DNA from: Clostridium ihumii AP5
GTDB lineage: Bacteria > Bacillota > Clostridia > Clostridiales > Clostridiaceae
DNA length: 45,321 nucleotides
Assembly (NCBI RefSeq): GCF_000612845.1
Contig: NZ_CCAT010000048.1
Location: 1 to 45,321 of the forward strand
Direction of reading: 5' to 3'
The notes beneath the pieces are model-generated. The model searched no databases. It saw only the letters and a program-made list of their open reading frames with translations, and was not told the DNA's origin. The position numbers and the translations under genes are program-made. This document shows, in pieces, positions 1-8,705 of this stretch (the stretch's first letter is position 1; each line of letters opens with the position of its first letter).

Positions 1-1323
1 GGAAAAATAAATCAAAGTGGGAATCAGTATATAATTAAGGCTCAACAAGAAGGTTATCTTACTGTAGTAAATGACAAGAATAATTTTTTGATAAAAGAAG
101 TTAATATATTAGATGATGCTGTATATTCTCTTAGAAATAGTAATATAAATAAGCCAATTATAAATGCTAGAAATATCAAGATTCAAATAGGTGAAGAATT
201 AAATATATTAAATGATGTAACTGCAAGCGATAAACAAGATGGGGATATAACATCAAGAATAATAGTAAAAGGTACGGTTAACACAAAAAAAACAGGAGAA
301 TATAAAGTTATATATATAGTTAAGGATAATGATGATAATGAAGTTATGAAGGAAATAACAGTAATAGTTGAAGCAAAAGAATTACAGCCTTCAAGTGGTG
401 GTGGAAATGTGATAAGCAAACCAACAATTATTTCAAATAAAATTGTGGGCGATAACAGATATGATACAGCAATAAAGATAAGTAATAGGGGGTGGAATAA
501 AGCTGATAATGTATTAATTGTCAATTCTACATCAATAGTTGATGCACTTTCAGCAACACCTTTTGGAAAATTAAAAAATGCACCAATAATTCTAACAGAA
601 GTTCAAGGATTAAGTAGTGAATCTAAGAATGAGATAGTAAGATTACAAGCTAAAAATGCATATATAATTGGTGGCGAAGGTGTTGTATCAGAAAATGTAG
701 TATTACAATTAGAGGAGTTAGGAATTAATGTGGAAAGAATCGGTGGTGATGATAGGTACAAAACTTCATTAGAAATTGCTAAAAAATTAAAAAATATATC
801 TAAAATAGCAGTAGTGAATGGAGTAAATGGATTATCAGATGCAGTTTCAATAGCTCCAGTAACTGCAAATGAAAATATGCCAATAGTATTATCATCACCA
901 AGTGAAGGAACAAAAGTATTTAATGAATTTATAAATAATAACAATATTGAATCTTCATATATTATTGGAGGTCAAGGTGTTATATCAGAGGATATAAAAA
1001 ATAAATTACCAAATTCAAAAAGGTTAGGTGGAGAAAACAGAAATGAAACTAATAATATTATAATAAAAGAATTCTATAGTAATGAAAATTTGAATAATAT
1101 ATTTGTCACCAAAAATGGGTTAAATAAGGAAGAAGATTTAATAGATGCATTATCTGTTGGGATATTAGCAGCTAGAGAACAATCACCAGTTGTAATAGTA
1201 GGGAATAATCTAGATGAAAATCAAAAAGATATACTATCTAAAAAGAAGCCAAAGGAAATAACTCAAGTTGGTGGTGGGGGAAATGAGAGAGCATTTAAAC
1301 AACTATTAAATATATTTAAGTAA
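1..1323 (+). CDS. Cell-wall-binding (CWB2) surface protein, C-terminal part, 5' end outside window
   Basis: The reading frame is open from base 1, so this is the 3' part of a longer gene. The visible protein begins with an Ig-like, DUF5011-type bacterial surface domain (the stretch with TASDKQDGDITSRI and TGEYKVIYIVKDNDDN). A Ser/Gly-rich linker follows, then three consecutive CWB2 (PF04122) repeats, each starting near a GDNRY / GGDDRY / GGENRN motif and containing YIIGGxGV(I/V)S. In clostridia CWB2 triplets anchor proteins non-covalently to the cell wall through an anionic polymer, so the protein is expected outside the cell. The N-terminal signal peptide and functional domain are not visible, so the specific role is unknown. 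A strong terminator follows directly. TTG at 88 is only an internal codon, not a start. Confidence 0.88.
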   Translation, partial: GKINQSGNQYIIKAQQEGYLTVVNDKNNFLIKEVNILDDAVYSLRNSNINKPIINARNIKIQIGEELNILNDVTASDKQDGDITSRIIVKGTVNTKKTGEYKVIYIVKDNDDNEVMKEITVIVEAKELQPSSGGGNVISKPTIISNKIVGDNRYDTAIKISNRGWNKADNVLIVNSTSIVDALSATPFGKLKNAPIILTEVQGLSSESKNEIVRLQAKNAYIIGGEGVVSENVVLQLEELGINVERIGGDDRYKTSLEIAKKLKNISKIAVVNGVNGLSDAVSIAPVTANENMPIVLSSPSEGTKVFNEFINNNNIESSYIIGGQGVISEDIKNKLPNSKRLGGENRNETNNIIIKEFYSNENLNNIFVTKNGLNKEEDLIDALSVGILAAREQSPVVIVGNNLDENQKDILSKKKPKEITQVGGGGNERAFKQLLNIFK

Positions 1324-1361
1324 TATATTATAAAGTAAAAATATTTAAAATTTAGTATAAT

Positions 1362-1396
1362 AAAACGTCGCTAAGATTAAATTAGCGACGTTTTTT
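1362..1396 (+). terminator. Intrinsic terminator of the CWB2 gene
   Basis: A perfect 13-bp stem (arms 1362-1374 and 1382-1394, core ACGTCGCTAA / TTAGCGACGT) encloses a 7-nt loop and ends in a T-run. It lies 40 bp after the stop codon. Confidence 0.93.
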
Positions 1397-1540
1397 ATTA
1401 TGTATAGATTATAATCTTTAACAAAAATATACTGGCAATTTTATAGAATTTAATATTAAATGTATATAGGAATACAAATTTAAATTTTAAGTTATTTATG
1501 TTTCAGTTGAGAAAGAAATAACTAAATTATTATATAGAAA

Positions 1541-1729
1541 TTAACAATTAACAATTAACAATGTAGGATAAAACTGAAGTATCAGTTTTAAAAAATCGAT
1601 TTTTATAATAATTTGCAAAGCAAATTAATTAAAGATTATATAAAAACTTAGTTTTTATTAACTTGTATTTGTAAATATTAAGAACGAAGTGAATAATATT
1701 TACCATCATTGTTAATTGATAACTGTTAA
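1541..1729. repeat. Non-coding element: five consecutive hairpins between inverted terminal repeats (MITE-like)
   Basis: A 12-bp perfect inverted repeat (CAATTAACAATG at 1552-1563 and its complement at 1707-1718, extendable imperfectly outward) brackets five successive palindromes: 1569-1590 (9-bp arms, loop AGTA), 1591-1604 (AAAAATCGATTTTT), 1609-1627 (8-bp arms, loop AAA), 1640-1658 (8-bp arms, loop TTA) and 1671-1703 (10-bp arms, 13-nt loop). No ORF with a ribosome-binding site is present. The flanks of this 514-base gene-free stretch (1397-1540 and 1730-1837) hold nothing else I recognise, apart from a loose GGTTCC / GGAACC pair before the next gene. Whether it is a miniature transposable element or a structured RNA cannot be decided by eye. 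Confidence 0.7.
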
Positions 1730-1837
1730 TTTTTAATTGGTTCCCAACATGATAATAGAATAAAATGTGATATAGTTAGTATCATTTGATAAAAATGGTA
1801 TTTTAAATTTAAACTTGGAACCCTATAGGAGGATGTT

Positions 1838-2989
1838 ATGGTAAAAAGCAAAGAGTTATTATTAATAAGATATATTTCATTTGTTATATTAGTAATTGAA
1901 ATGTTTGTAAAAGAAGGAAATTATAGTGTTTTGAGTATTGTATTTATTTTATTGTTTATTATAAATAATCATTTAAGAATATTTCATATAAATAGAGAAA
2001 GAATGTTTTATTTATCTATAGTAATTGAATTAGCAGCAGTGTGTATAGGAAAATTAACTTTTGGATGTAGTATTATTTTTTATTTGATAGGTATTTCAAT
2101 AGACATATTTACAGTGAAAAATAGTGTATTAAAGTATTTATTTGCTGGAACAGTTTTAATACTAGGAATAAATCCTGTGTTTAATAAAAATGTAGAAGAA
2201 AGAATTGTTACAAGTGTTTTACTTATAATATTTTTTATTCTTTTAAATTTTATATCAAGACTTTATAGTACAAAATTAAAGGCACAAAGTCTATATGATA
2301 AACTTAAAGTATCAGATGAAAAGCTTATAGAAGTAAATAAAGAGCTGGAAGGATATATAGAATCAATTGAAGAATTTACTTTATTAAAAGAGAGAAATAG
2401 AATTTCAAGGGAGATTCATGACAGTGTAGGTCATACATTATCAACTGCAATGATTCAATTATCTGCAATGGAAGCAATTTTAGATAAAGAAAATAATCCA
2501 ATTAAAGATATGGTAAAGAACTTGAGAATATTTATTAATGAAAGTTTTCAGGATGTAAAAAAAGCTGTTAAAGAGTTAAAATCTGATGAATATGAGAATT
2601 ATAGTGGAGTTTTAAGATTACAAGATGTATGCAAGAATTTTGAACGAATGTCTGGTGTGGAAGTTAAGGTTATTGTATCAAAAGGAGATTGGAATTTATC
2701 AACTAAACAAGTAGGTCATTTATATAGAATTACCCAAGAGGTTTTATCAAATTCTTTAAAGCATGGTAAAGCAACACAAGTAAAAGTCATTATGAATTTT
2801 ACTTTAGAAGAATTTATAATGTCATTTAATGATAACGGTGAAGGAACAGATAAGATAGTAGAAAGTGGAATAGGTCTAAAAAGTATAAAAGAAAGAATTG
2901 ATGAACTAGATGGAATAGTTGAAATGAAATCTAGTAGAAAAAATGGATTTTTTATTAAAGTTATAGTACCTAAAGAACTGGAGGTATAA
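1838..2989 (+). CDS. NarL-family sensor histidine kinase (LnrJ/YfiJ-like)
   Basis: This 383-residue membrane kinase has about six hydrophobic segments in residues 8-140, with almost no extracytoplasmic domain. A short coiled stretch (150-185) leads to a HisKA_3 dimerisation domain whose phospho-acceptor is His194 in REIHDSVGH, and a C-terminal HATPase domain follows (N-box around QEVLSNSLKHG, DNGEG and GIGLKSIKERI). This membrane-sensing architecture is typical of kinases controlling neighbouring ABC exporters. AGGAGG at 1826-1831 sets the start. The regulator gene begins one base after the stop, so the two are co-translated. The order kinase, NarL regulator, ATPase, two permeases matches B. 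subtilis lnrJKLMN, which resists polyene-like membrane lipids. The real ligand is not known from sequence. Confidence 0.9.
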   Translation: MVKSKELLLIRYISFVILVIEMFVKEGNYSVLSIVFILLFIINNHLRIFHINRERMFYLSIVIELAAVCIGKLTFGCSIIFYLIGISIDIFTVKNSVLKYLFAGTVLILGINPVFNKNVEERIVTSVLLIIFFILLNFISRLYSTKLKAQSLYDKLKVSDEKLIEVNKELEGYIESIEEFTLLKERNRISREIHDSVGHTLSTAMIQLSAMEAILDKENNPIKDMVKNLRIFINESFQDVKKAVKELKSDEYENYSGVLRLQDVCKNFERMSGVEVKVIVSKGDWNLSTKQVGHLYRITQEVLSNSLKHGKATQVKVIMNFTLEEFIMSFNDNGEGTDKIVESGIGLKSIKERIDELDGIVEMKSSRKNGFFIKVIVPKELEV

Positions 2990-2990
2990 T

Positions 2991-3629
2991 ATGAATAAGA
3001 TTAAAGTTTTAATTGTAGATGATGAACAATTAATTAGAGATGGATTAAAAATGATGCTTTCAATATTTGATGATATTGAAGTGGTAGGAACTGCTGAAAA
3101 TGGATATAAAGCATTAGAATGTTGTAAAACTATTGATGTAGATGTAGTTTTAATGGATATAAGAATGAAAGAATGCACTGGGGTTATGGGAACAAGGCTT
3201 ATTAAAGAGCAATTTTCAAAGATAAAAGTTATAATTTTGACTACTTTTAAAGATAAAGAATACATTAAGGAAGCATTAAAGTATGGAGCTTTTGGATATA
3301 TGCTTAAAGATAGTTCACATGATGTAATATATGAAGGAATAAAAACAGCATATAAGGGAAATATGGTTGTTCATCCTGATGTGGCTTTAGAGATGATGGA
3401 GTTAAACAAAGAAGTTAAAAAGGATATTGAAAGATATGGTCTTTTAGAAAAAGAAATTAAAATAATAAAAGCCATAGCAAATGGTTTAACTAATAAAGAA
3501 ATTGCAGAGGAATTATTTTTATCAGAGGGAACAATAAAAAATAATATTACTAACATATTATCAAAATTAGAATTAAGAGACAGAACTCAAATTGCAATTT
3601 TTGCTTTTAAAAATGGAATAGTAAATTAA
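2991..3629 (+). CDS. NarL/LuxR-family response regulator (LnrK-like)
   Basis: This 212-residue protein has a receiver domain with acidic pair Asp10/Asp11, phospho-acceptor Asp56 (LMDIRM) and the conserved Lys in MLKDSS. A LuxR-type helix-turn-helix follows at about 150-205 (GLTNKEIAEELFLSEGTIKNNI). It starts one base after the kinase stop and ends at an intrinsic terminator. The downstream exporter promoter region holds a perfect palindrome, TGACTTAAGTCA, of the type bound by NarL-family regulators. The inferred circuit is kinase to regulator to exporter. Confidence 0.92.
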   Translation: MNKIKVLIVDDEQLIRDGLKMMLSIFDDIEVVGTAENGYKALECCKTIDVDVVLMDIRMKECTGVMGTRLIKEQFSKIKVIILTTFKDKEYIKEALKYGAFGYMLKDSSHDVIYEGIKTAYKGNMVVHPDVALEMMELNKEVKKDIERYGLLEKEIKIIKAIANGLTNKEIAEELFLSEGTIKNNITNILSKLELRDRTQIAIFAFKNGIVN

Positions 3630-3642
3630 TATATTTTAGAGG

Positions 3643-3680
3643 AAATAATAAGCTAAGGTTAATAGCTTATTATTTTTTTG
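3643..3680 (+). terminator. Intrinsic terminator after the NarL-type regulator
   Basis: Stem AAATAATAAGCTA / TAGCTTATTATTT is followed by a T-run, which separates the two-component genes from the exporter operon. Confidence 0.88.
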
Positions 3681-3706
3681 TGACTTAAGTCATTTATGTA
3701 GTGACC
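3681..3706 (+). promoter_or_regulatory. Candidate NarL-type operator upstream of the exporter operon
   Basis: A perfect 12-bp palindrome TGACTTAAGTCA (3681-3692) is followed by a half-site-like GTGACC at 3701-3706, about 75-100 bp before the exporter ATPase start. Regulators of the LiaR/DesR/LnrK type bind palindromes of this general shape. The adjacent NarL regulator is the obvious candidate, but binding is inference. Confidence 0.55.
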
Positions 3707-3778
3707 TTCAGTTGTATTTATATAGTACTAAAAATTGTATTATATTGTTAAAGAAAGTTCTAAGGGGGAATTTTTATT

Positions 3779-4714
3779 ATGAGTATTGTAGAAGTAAAAA
3801 ATGTAACTAAAAGGTTTAATGATAAATTAGTTTTAGATAATGTAAGTTATAGTGTAAATGAAGGTGAAATATTTGGATTTATAGGTCCAAATGGTGCAGG
3901 AAAATCAACATTAATAAATATAATGACAAGTCTTTTAGTGCCAGATAGTGGAACTATTAAAATATGTGGATACGATATTTTAAAGGAACCTATTAAAGCA
4001 AAGGAGTTTATAGGATATGTTCCTCAAGATTTAGCATTAATGGAAGAACTTACAGCTTATGATAATTTAGAGTTTTTCGGTGCCTTGTATGGTTTAAGTG
4101 GAAAACTTTTAAAAGAAAGAATAGCTGAAGCTCTTAAAGTAACTGGACTTGAGGACACCAAAAAGAAAAAGGTAAAGAAATTTTCAGGCGGAATGAAAAG
4201 AAGATTAAATATAGCAGTGGCTATTTTACATCACCCTAAAGTTTTAATTCTAGATGAGCCTACAGTTGGAGTAGATCCTCAATCAAGAAATTATATATTT
4301 GCATTTATAAAAAATATATGTAAAGAATGGGGTTCAACAGTAATTTATACATCACATTATATGGAGGAAATTGAGGAGCTTTGCAATAGAGTTTTTATAA
4401 TGGATTTAGGAAAAGAAGTGGCATATGGAGAACGAGAAGAAATTAAAGCTTCTGTATTTTCTAATAATAAAATAATTATAGAAACACAAAATATATGTGC
4501 AGATACAGTTATGGAACTAAATAAAATTGAAGGTGTAGAAAAAATATTGGATAGTGATAATGTAATTACGTTAACAATTGGAGTCAATTTTAAACTTGCA
4601 AATGTTCTTTCAATCCTAGAAAAAGATAGTGTAAATATAAAAAAGATTAGCTATGAAGATGTTAAACTTGAAGATGTATTTTTAGCATTAACAGGCAAAA
4701 ATTTAAGAGACTAG
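3779..4714 (+). CDS. ABC-2 exporter ATPase (LnrL-like)
   Basis: This 311-residue ATP-binding subunit has Walker A GPNGAGKST at 36-44, the Q-loop region VPQDLALMEELT near 81-92, signature FSGGMKRRL at 135-143, Walker B LILDEP near 157-162, and an H-loop in YTSHYMEE. The C-terminal roughly 80 residues form the accessory domain common to ABC-2 drug-exporter ATPases. The length equals that recalled for B. subtilis LnrL (YfiL). It is first in an operon with two permeases, and the GGGGG-type ribosome-binding site before the GTG of the next gene lies just past its stop. It powers export or removal of a membrane-active compound by inference from context. Confidence 0.92.
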   Translation: MSIVEVKNVTKRFNDKLVLDNVSYSVNEGEIFGFIGPNGAGKSTLINIMTSLLVPDSGTIKICGYDILKEPIKAKEFIGYVPQDLALMEELTAYDNLEFFGALYGLSGKLLKERIAEALKVTGLEDTKKKKVKKFSGGMKRRLNIAVAILHHPKVLILDEPTVGVDPQSRNYIFAFIKNICKEWGSTVIYTSHYMEEIEELCNRVFIMDLGKEVAYGEREEIKASVFSNNKIIIETQNICADTVMELNKIEGVEKILDSDNVITLTIGVNFKLANVLSILEKDSVNIKKISYEDVKLEDVFLALTGKNLRD

Positions 4715-4726
4715 GGGGATGAGTGT

Positions 4727-5821
4727 GTGAAGACTTTATATTATATAAAAACTACACTTAAAGGAATGATTTCAAATGGTGTAGTGACCGTATCATACTT
4801 TATCTTGTTTCCAATCTTAATTGCATGTTTTATGGGCTTTTTTCAAGGAATGGCTCATGAAAGTCCGTTAACACTAAAACCAGTTGATATAACAATTATT
4901 GATGAAGATAAAAGTAATATGTCTAAAGAGCTAGTTAATTTATTAGAAACTGATAATATTAAGGAAATTGTGAATTTAGTAGATGAAAAGCCAGATGCAG
5001 AGATAATAATAAAAAAGGGATATGAAGAGAATGTGTTATCTTTAAATAAAGGTAATATAGTTATTAATAAAAAAGTGGATAATATGAAAATGACAATAGA
5101 CACTTTAAAGGTGATTTTAGATAAGTATCATCAAAAACTATATGTATCTATAAAAGGCGGAGATATAAAGGCTTTAGATAACCTTGATAACGAGGCTATT
5201 ATTGAAAATGTAATGATAGATGCTGTAAAAACAGATAATCCATATAAGAAAATGGCATCATCAATGATAGGATTTGTAATAACAATGCTTATATTTACTA
5301 TGATTCAAAGTGGATATGCAGATATAAGTATGAACTTAGAAAAAAGAATTATTTCAGCACCTATAACGAGACTACAATATCTTTTTTATGAGACAGCAGC
5401 ATTATTAGTTTATGTGTTTATAATAATTACCGCTTATGTAATGTTTTTTAGAATTGCAGGATTAAGTTTTAATGGGAAATTTTTAGATTTATGTATATTA
5501 ATAATATTGTCAACTATATTAGTTGTATCTATAGCCAAAGGAATATCAACACTATTTGGTGCTAAGTATGGAAAAATAGTTGGAAGTGTTATATTTGCAT
5601 TACCGTTAATTAGTGGTGAAATATTTGTAGGTGAAGCAAATAAAATTGCTGTATTAACTCCAACTCATTATTTGAACAATGCATTTTCGATATATAATGC
5701 AAGTGGAAATTTAGATGGATGTGGAAAATGGATAGCAATAGTAATTATAATATCTCTAATAGTTTATACATTAGCAGTAATAAAAGCATGGATTAGTGGG
5801 GTGAAAAAAGTATGCAATTAA
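4727..5821 (+). CDS. ABC-2 type permease, first subunit (LnrM-like)
   Basis: The 364-residue ABC-2 permease has one N-terminal membrane segment (about 19-38) and a large extracytoplasmic loop (about 40-185), followed by a cluster of five hydrophobic segments in the C-terminal half. This is the YhgE/ABC2_membrane_3 type layout. The start is GTG, 12 bases after the ATPase stop, behind a GGGGGATGAG ribosome-binding region. Its last 10 bases overlap the second permease, indicating translational coupling and a heteromeric transporter. The substrate cannot be read from the sequence. Confidence 0.88.
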   Translation: MKTLYYIKTTLKGMISNGVVTVSYFILFPILIACFMGFFQGMAHESPLTLKPVDITIIDEDKSNMSKELVNLLETDNIKEIVNLVDEKPDAEIIIKKGYEENVLSLNKGNIVINKKVDNMKMTIDTLKVILDKYHQKLYVSIKGGDIKALDNLDNEAIIENVMIDAVKTDNPYKKMASSMIGFVITMLIFTMIQSGYADISMNLEKRIISAPITRLQYLFYETAALLVYVFIIITAYVMFFRIAGLSFNGKFLDLCILIILSTILVVSIAKGISTLFGAKYGKIVGSVIFALPLISGEIFVGEANKIAVLTPTHYLNNAFSIYNASGNLDGCGKWIAIVIIISLIVYTLAVIKAWISGVKKVCN

Positions 5822-6879
5822 TAAGGGTAGTCTTAATTAATATAAAAAAGCAAATGAAAAATCCATCTATGTTATTGATGACAGTAATATTTCCAGTTGC
5901 TATGCTTTTAATTATGAATTTTGGTGGTTCAGGTGAAAGCGGTGGAGAAATTGTAGTAATAGATAATAGTAAATCAAGTTATTCTAATGAACTTATTCAA
6001 AAATTAAGTGCTGAGTATACAGTGAGTACATTTGATGGAGAGGTAGAGGAACATTTAGACTCAATTAGGGAAAATAAAGTAGGTGCTATTTATGTTATAG
6101 ATAGTGATTTTCAAAAGTTAATAGAAAATAATAAAATGCCTAAAATAAAATGTTACAAATCTGAAGCTACATCTGGAGCTATTATGGCTGGAGACATTAT
6201 TTCAAAATATGTAATGGGTGTCGCAAAAGAAGAAGTTAGTAAAGGATTAAGTGAAAATGCGATAGTTACAAATATTGAAAATGAAAATATACAAAATAAA
6301 GATGACTATAAACTTAATGTAACCATGATATGCTACTTTATGATGATTGGTGGATCAATTATTACTACGGAAATAATTAAACTTAAAGAGCAAAAAGTGT
6401 TAAAGAGAACTATAGCAACAAATAATTCAGATATGGATATTTTAGGTGGGTTATTTTTATCATCATTTATATTACAAGGGGTTTTAAGTAGTATTGCATT
6501 TTTAATTGTAACAATTTTAGTGAAAACTCCAAACGTAAATATACCACAGGGAATATTAATTATATTTTTAAGTAGTTTAGTAACAACTGCTATAGTTTTA
6601 GCAGTAACAAGATGGATTAAAAATGCAACAATTGCAAGCTTATTTACAGTTGTTTTAGCACTTGCAACATTTGGATTAGGGATTTTTGGCAGCGAATTAG
6701 AATCTTTCAATAATGTACCAGAAGTAATAACAAATCTTAGTGTTATATCACCATTTACATGGTTTTTAAAAATAATAAACACAGGAGAAATTGTGATTCC
6801 AACTTTAATAGTTGTATTAATGTCATTAGTATTTTTTACAGCAGGAAGTTTTAAATTAAGAGAATTTGTTAAAGAATAA
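5812..6879 (+). CDS. ABC-2 type permease, second subunit (LnrN-like)
   Basis: The 355-residue protein has the same layout as its upstream neighbour: N-terminal membrane segment (about 18-36), extracytoplasmic loop to about residue 165, then five to six hydrophobic segments. It starts inside the 3' end of the preceding permease gene (10-bp overlap) and closes the operon at a long hairpin. It probably forms a heterodimer with the first permease on the shared ATPase. Confidence 0.88.
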   Translation: MQLIRVVLINIKKQMKNPSMLLMTVIFPVAMLLIMNFGGSGESGGEIVVIDNSKSSYSNELIQKLSAEYTVSTFDGEVEEHLDSIRENKVGAIYVIDSDFQKLIENNKMPKIKCYKSEATSGAIMAGDIISKYVMGVAKEEVSKGLSENAIVTNIENENIQNKDDYKLNVTMICYFMMIGGSIITTEIIKLKEQKVLKRTIATNNSDMDILGGLFLSSFILQGVLSSIAFLIVTILVKTPNVNIPQGILIIFLSSLVTTAIVLAVTRWIKNATIASLFTVVLALATFGLGIFGSELESFNNVPEVITNLSVISPFTWFLKIINTGEIVIPTLIVVLMSLVFFTAGSFKLREFVKE

Positions 6880-6898
6880 ATTAAAACTAATAATGATT

Positions 6899-6942
6899 GG
6901 GCTATATCAAAACTATTTTTATAAGACGGTTTGATATAGTCC
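6899..6942 (+). terminator. Hairpin after the first ABC exporter operon
   Basis: Fifteen-base arms (6899-6913 and 6928-6942, core CTATATCAAA / TTTGATATAG) with mostly Watson-Crick and some G-T pairs lie between the converging exporter operon and asnA. The T-run is weak, so it may act as a barrier in both directions. Confidence 0.7.
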
Positions 6943-6960
6943 ATTCTTTATTAAAAAAAA

Positions 6961-7986
6961 CTATAATAGCTTTATATTATTTTTTTCACAAATTGATAAA
7001 GTGTTATTATCCCAAACTGAGGCTTGTACTTCTCCAATATGAGCTTTTCTTAGAAATAGTAAACACATTCGAGATTGACCAATTCCACCACCTATGGTGT
7101 ATGGAAGTTTATCTTCAAGTAATAATTTATGAAAATATAAGTTTTTTCTATCTTCACAATTAGATTTAACTAATTGATCTTCTAGAGCTTTTTTATCAAC
7201 TCTAATTCCCATAGAAGATAACTCAATAGAACAATCAAATAGAGGATAATAGAACAAAATATCTCCATTCAATGTCCAATCATCATAGTCAGGACTTCTT
7301 CCATCATGTTTTTCGCCAGATAATAATGTATCTCCAATTTTCATGATAAATACTGCCTTTTTTTCTCTACATATTTCATGTTCTCTTTCTTTAGGTGAAA
7401 GATTTGGATATTTATCTTCAAGTTCTTGTGTTGTTATAAATGTAATATCATCAGGAAGAAATTTTTCTAATGATGGATATTTAGATGATATATATGTTTC
7501 TGTAGATTTAAATACATTAAATATTTTTATAACTGTATTTTTAAGAGTAAGTTCATTTCTATCTTCTTTAGAAATTATTTTTTCCCAATCCCATTGATCC
7601 ACATATATAGAATGTAAATTATCTAAATCTTCGTCTCTTCTAATTGCATTCATATCAGTATATAAACCTTCACCAATTTCAAATTTATACTTATGAAGTG
7701 CAAGTCTTTTCCATTTAGCTAAGGATTGAACTATTTCTAAATTGCTATTATTAATAGCCTTTATATCAAATGCAACAGGTCTTTCAAATCCATTCAATTT
7801 ATCATTAAGACCAGATTCGGAAGGCAAAAACAAAGGTGCTGAAACTCTAGTTAAATTTAATTCTTTTGCAAGTTCTGATTCAAAATAAATTTTTAATAGT
7901 TTGATTGCCATTTCTGTTTCTTTTAGGGATAACATTGATTTGTAATTTTCTACAATTAATACTTTAGATTTTGCTTTATCTTTCAT
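6961..7986 (-). CDS. asnA: Aspartate-ammonia ligase (asparagine synthetase A)
   Basis: The enzyme makes asparagine from aspartate and ammonia with ATP-to-AMP cleavage. The 341-residue protein is full length for AsnA (about 330-340). It is related to class II aminoacyl-tRNA synthetases and shows characteristic stretches such as RVSAPLFL, the QSLAKWKR segment, [23 protein letters not shown] and the C-terminal glycine-rich GGGIGQSR motif near residue 297. It lies behind a T-box leader with an Asn specifier, so expression should rise when tRNA-Asn is uncharged. It is a single-gene transcription unit. The start is ATG, preceded by AAAGGAGAAA on the minus strand. Confidence 0.97.
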   Translation of the reverse strand: MKDKAKSKVLIVENYKSMLSLKETEMAIKLLKIYFESELAKELNLTRVSAPLFLPSESGLNDKLNGFERPVAFDIKAINNSNLEIVQSLAKWKRLALHKYKFEIGEGLYTDMNAIRRDEDLDNLHSIYVDQWDWEKIISKEDRNELTLKNTVIKIFNVFKSTETYISSKYPSLEKFLPDDITFITTQELEDKYPNLSPKEREHEICREKKAVFIMKIGDTLLSGEKHDGRSPDYDDWTLNGDILFYYPLFDCSIELSSMGIRVDKKALEDQLVKSNCEDRKNLYFHKLLLEDKLPYTIGGGIGQSRMCLLFLRKAHIGEVQASVWDNNTLSICEKNNIKLL

Positions 7987-8018
7987 TATTTTTCTCCTTT
8001 TGTAATGTTTTTAAATAT

Positions 8019-8283
8019 AAAAAAACCTTCATCCCTATACAAAGGGACGAAAGTTTAAATTCCGCGATACCACCCAAATTATCATTACGATCAGCTCTAA
8101 AAGTACGAAGATTAACTTGATACTTTTTCTCTTTTAACGGTGAGATTCCGTCTAAGTCTACTCTCATAATATATGATTTGGGTTAGAAACTCCGAGATGT
8201 TTTTCAATAAAAGCTTCGTTATTGACCTTTCACCATCGTCAACTCGCTAAAACTACGTCTTATATCTACTCTTCTCATCATTG
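8019..8283 (-). promoter_or_regulatory. T-box riboswitch (tRNA-Asn responsive) controlling asnA
   Basis: Read on the minus strand, the leader holds the conserved T-box core GGGTGGTATCGCGG (8075-8062). Its 5' part resembles Stem I (AGCGAGTTGACGATGGTGA) and carries GAAAAACATCTC, in which AAC (8201-8199) sits at the specifier position, matching asparagine. A terminator hairpin (8054-8019, CGTCCC / GGGATG inner stem, then a T-run) follows and competes with the antiterminator. Uncharged tRNA-Asn should stabilise antitermination. The gene directly downstream is asnA, in agreement with the specifier. Confidence 0.95.
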
Positions 8284-8290
8284 TATTTAT

Positions 8291-8705
8291 TTGCATTATA
8301 TATTAACTTATTAGAAATTGTTTAATCAATATTATATGAGGATAATTTCAATATGTCAAACATTATTTCGAAAAATATTAAAATAAAATAAATTATGCAA
8401 AATAAAGCTTAAGTGAGTAAATTAATTCAAAAGACTAAAAATTTAAAAAATAATTTTTATACATTTTGATTTTTATGAATTTTATGGAGTAATAAAATGT
8501 TAATTAGAATATAGCATATTTGAAATGATTAAAGTTATATATGATATTAAAGAAATGTACGTTTAGAAATTTTGAAAAATCATAAGTATAAGTATAGAAA
8601 ATATACTTAAATTTTTATGTTAATATTGTAATGAGAATAAAATAATATAGTATATTGAGATATTATATTTATAAAGTATACTATGGTATTAAGGTGGTGG
8701 TAAAT
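8291..8705. other. AT-rich gene-free interval between asnA leader and the OmpR-type regulator
   Basis: This interval holds the divergent promoter regions. On the minus strand, TATAAT (8300-8295) is a plausible -10 for the asnA leader, without a convincing -35. A ribosome-binding site AAGGTGGTGG (8691-8700) serves the downstream gene. I see no ORF, repeat or hairpin of note in the rest. Confidence 0.6.

Noticed and set aside
6897-7163. 88-codon plus-strand frame antisense to asnA
   Set aside because: It starts in the terminator hairpin and runs antisense to asnA; it has no start signal or recognisable motif.
7976-8167. 63-codon minus-strand open frame upstream of asnA
   Set aside because: It lies within the T-box leader and covers the antiterminator and terminator; the RNA explanation accounts for the sequence.
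8655-8705. Longer start (TTG) for the OmpR-type regulator
   Set aside because: No ribosome-binding site; the added residues are not receiver-like, and AAGGTGGTGG points to GTG 8706.
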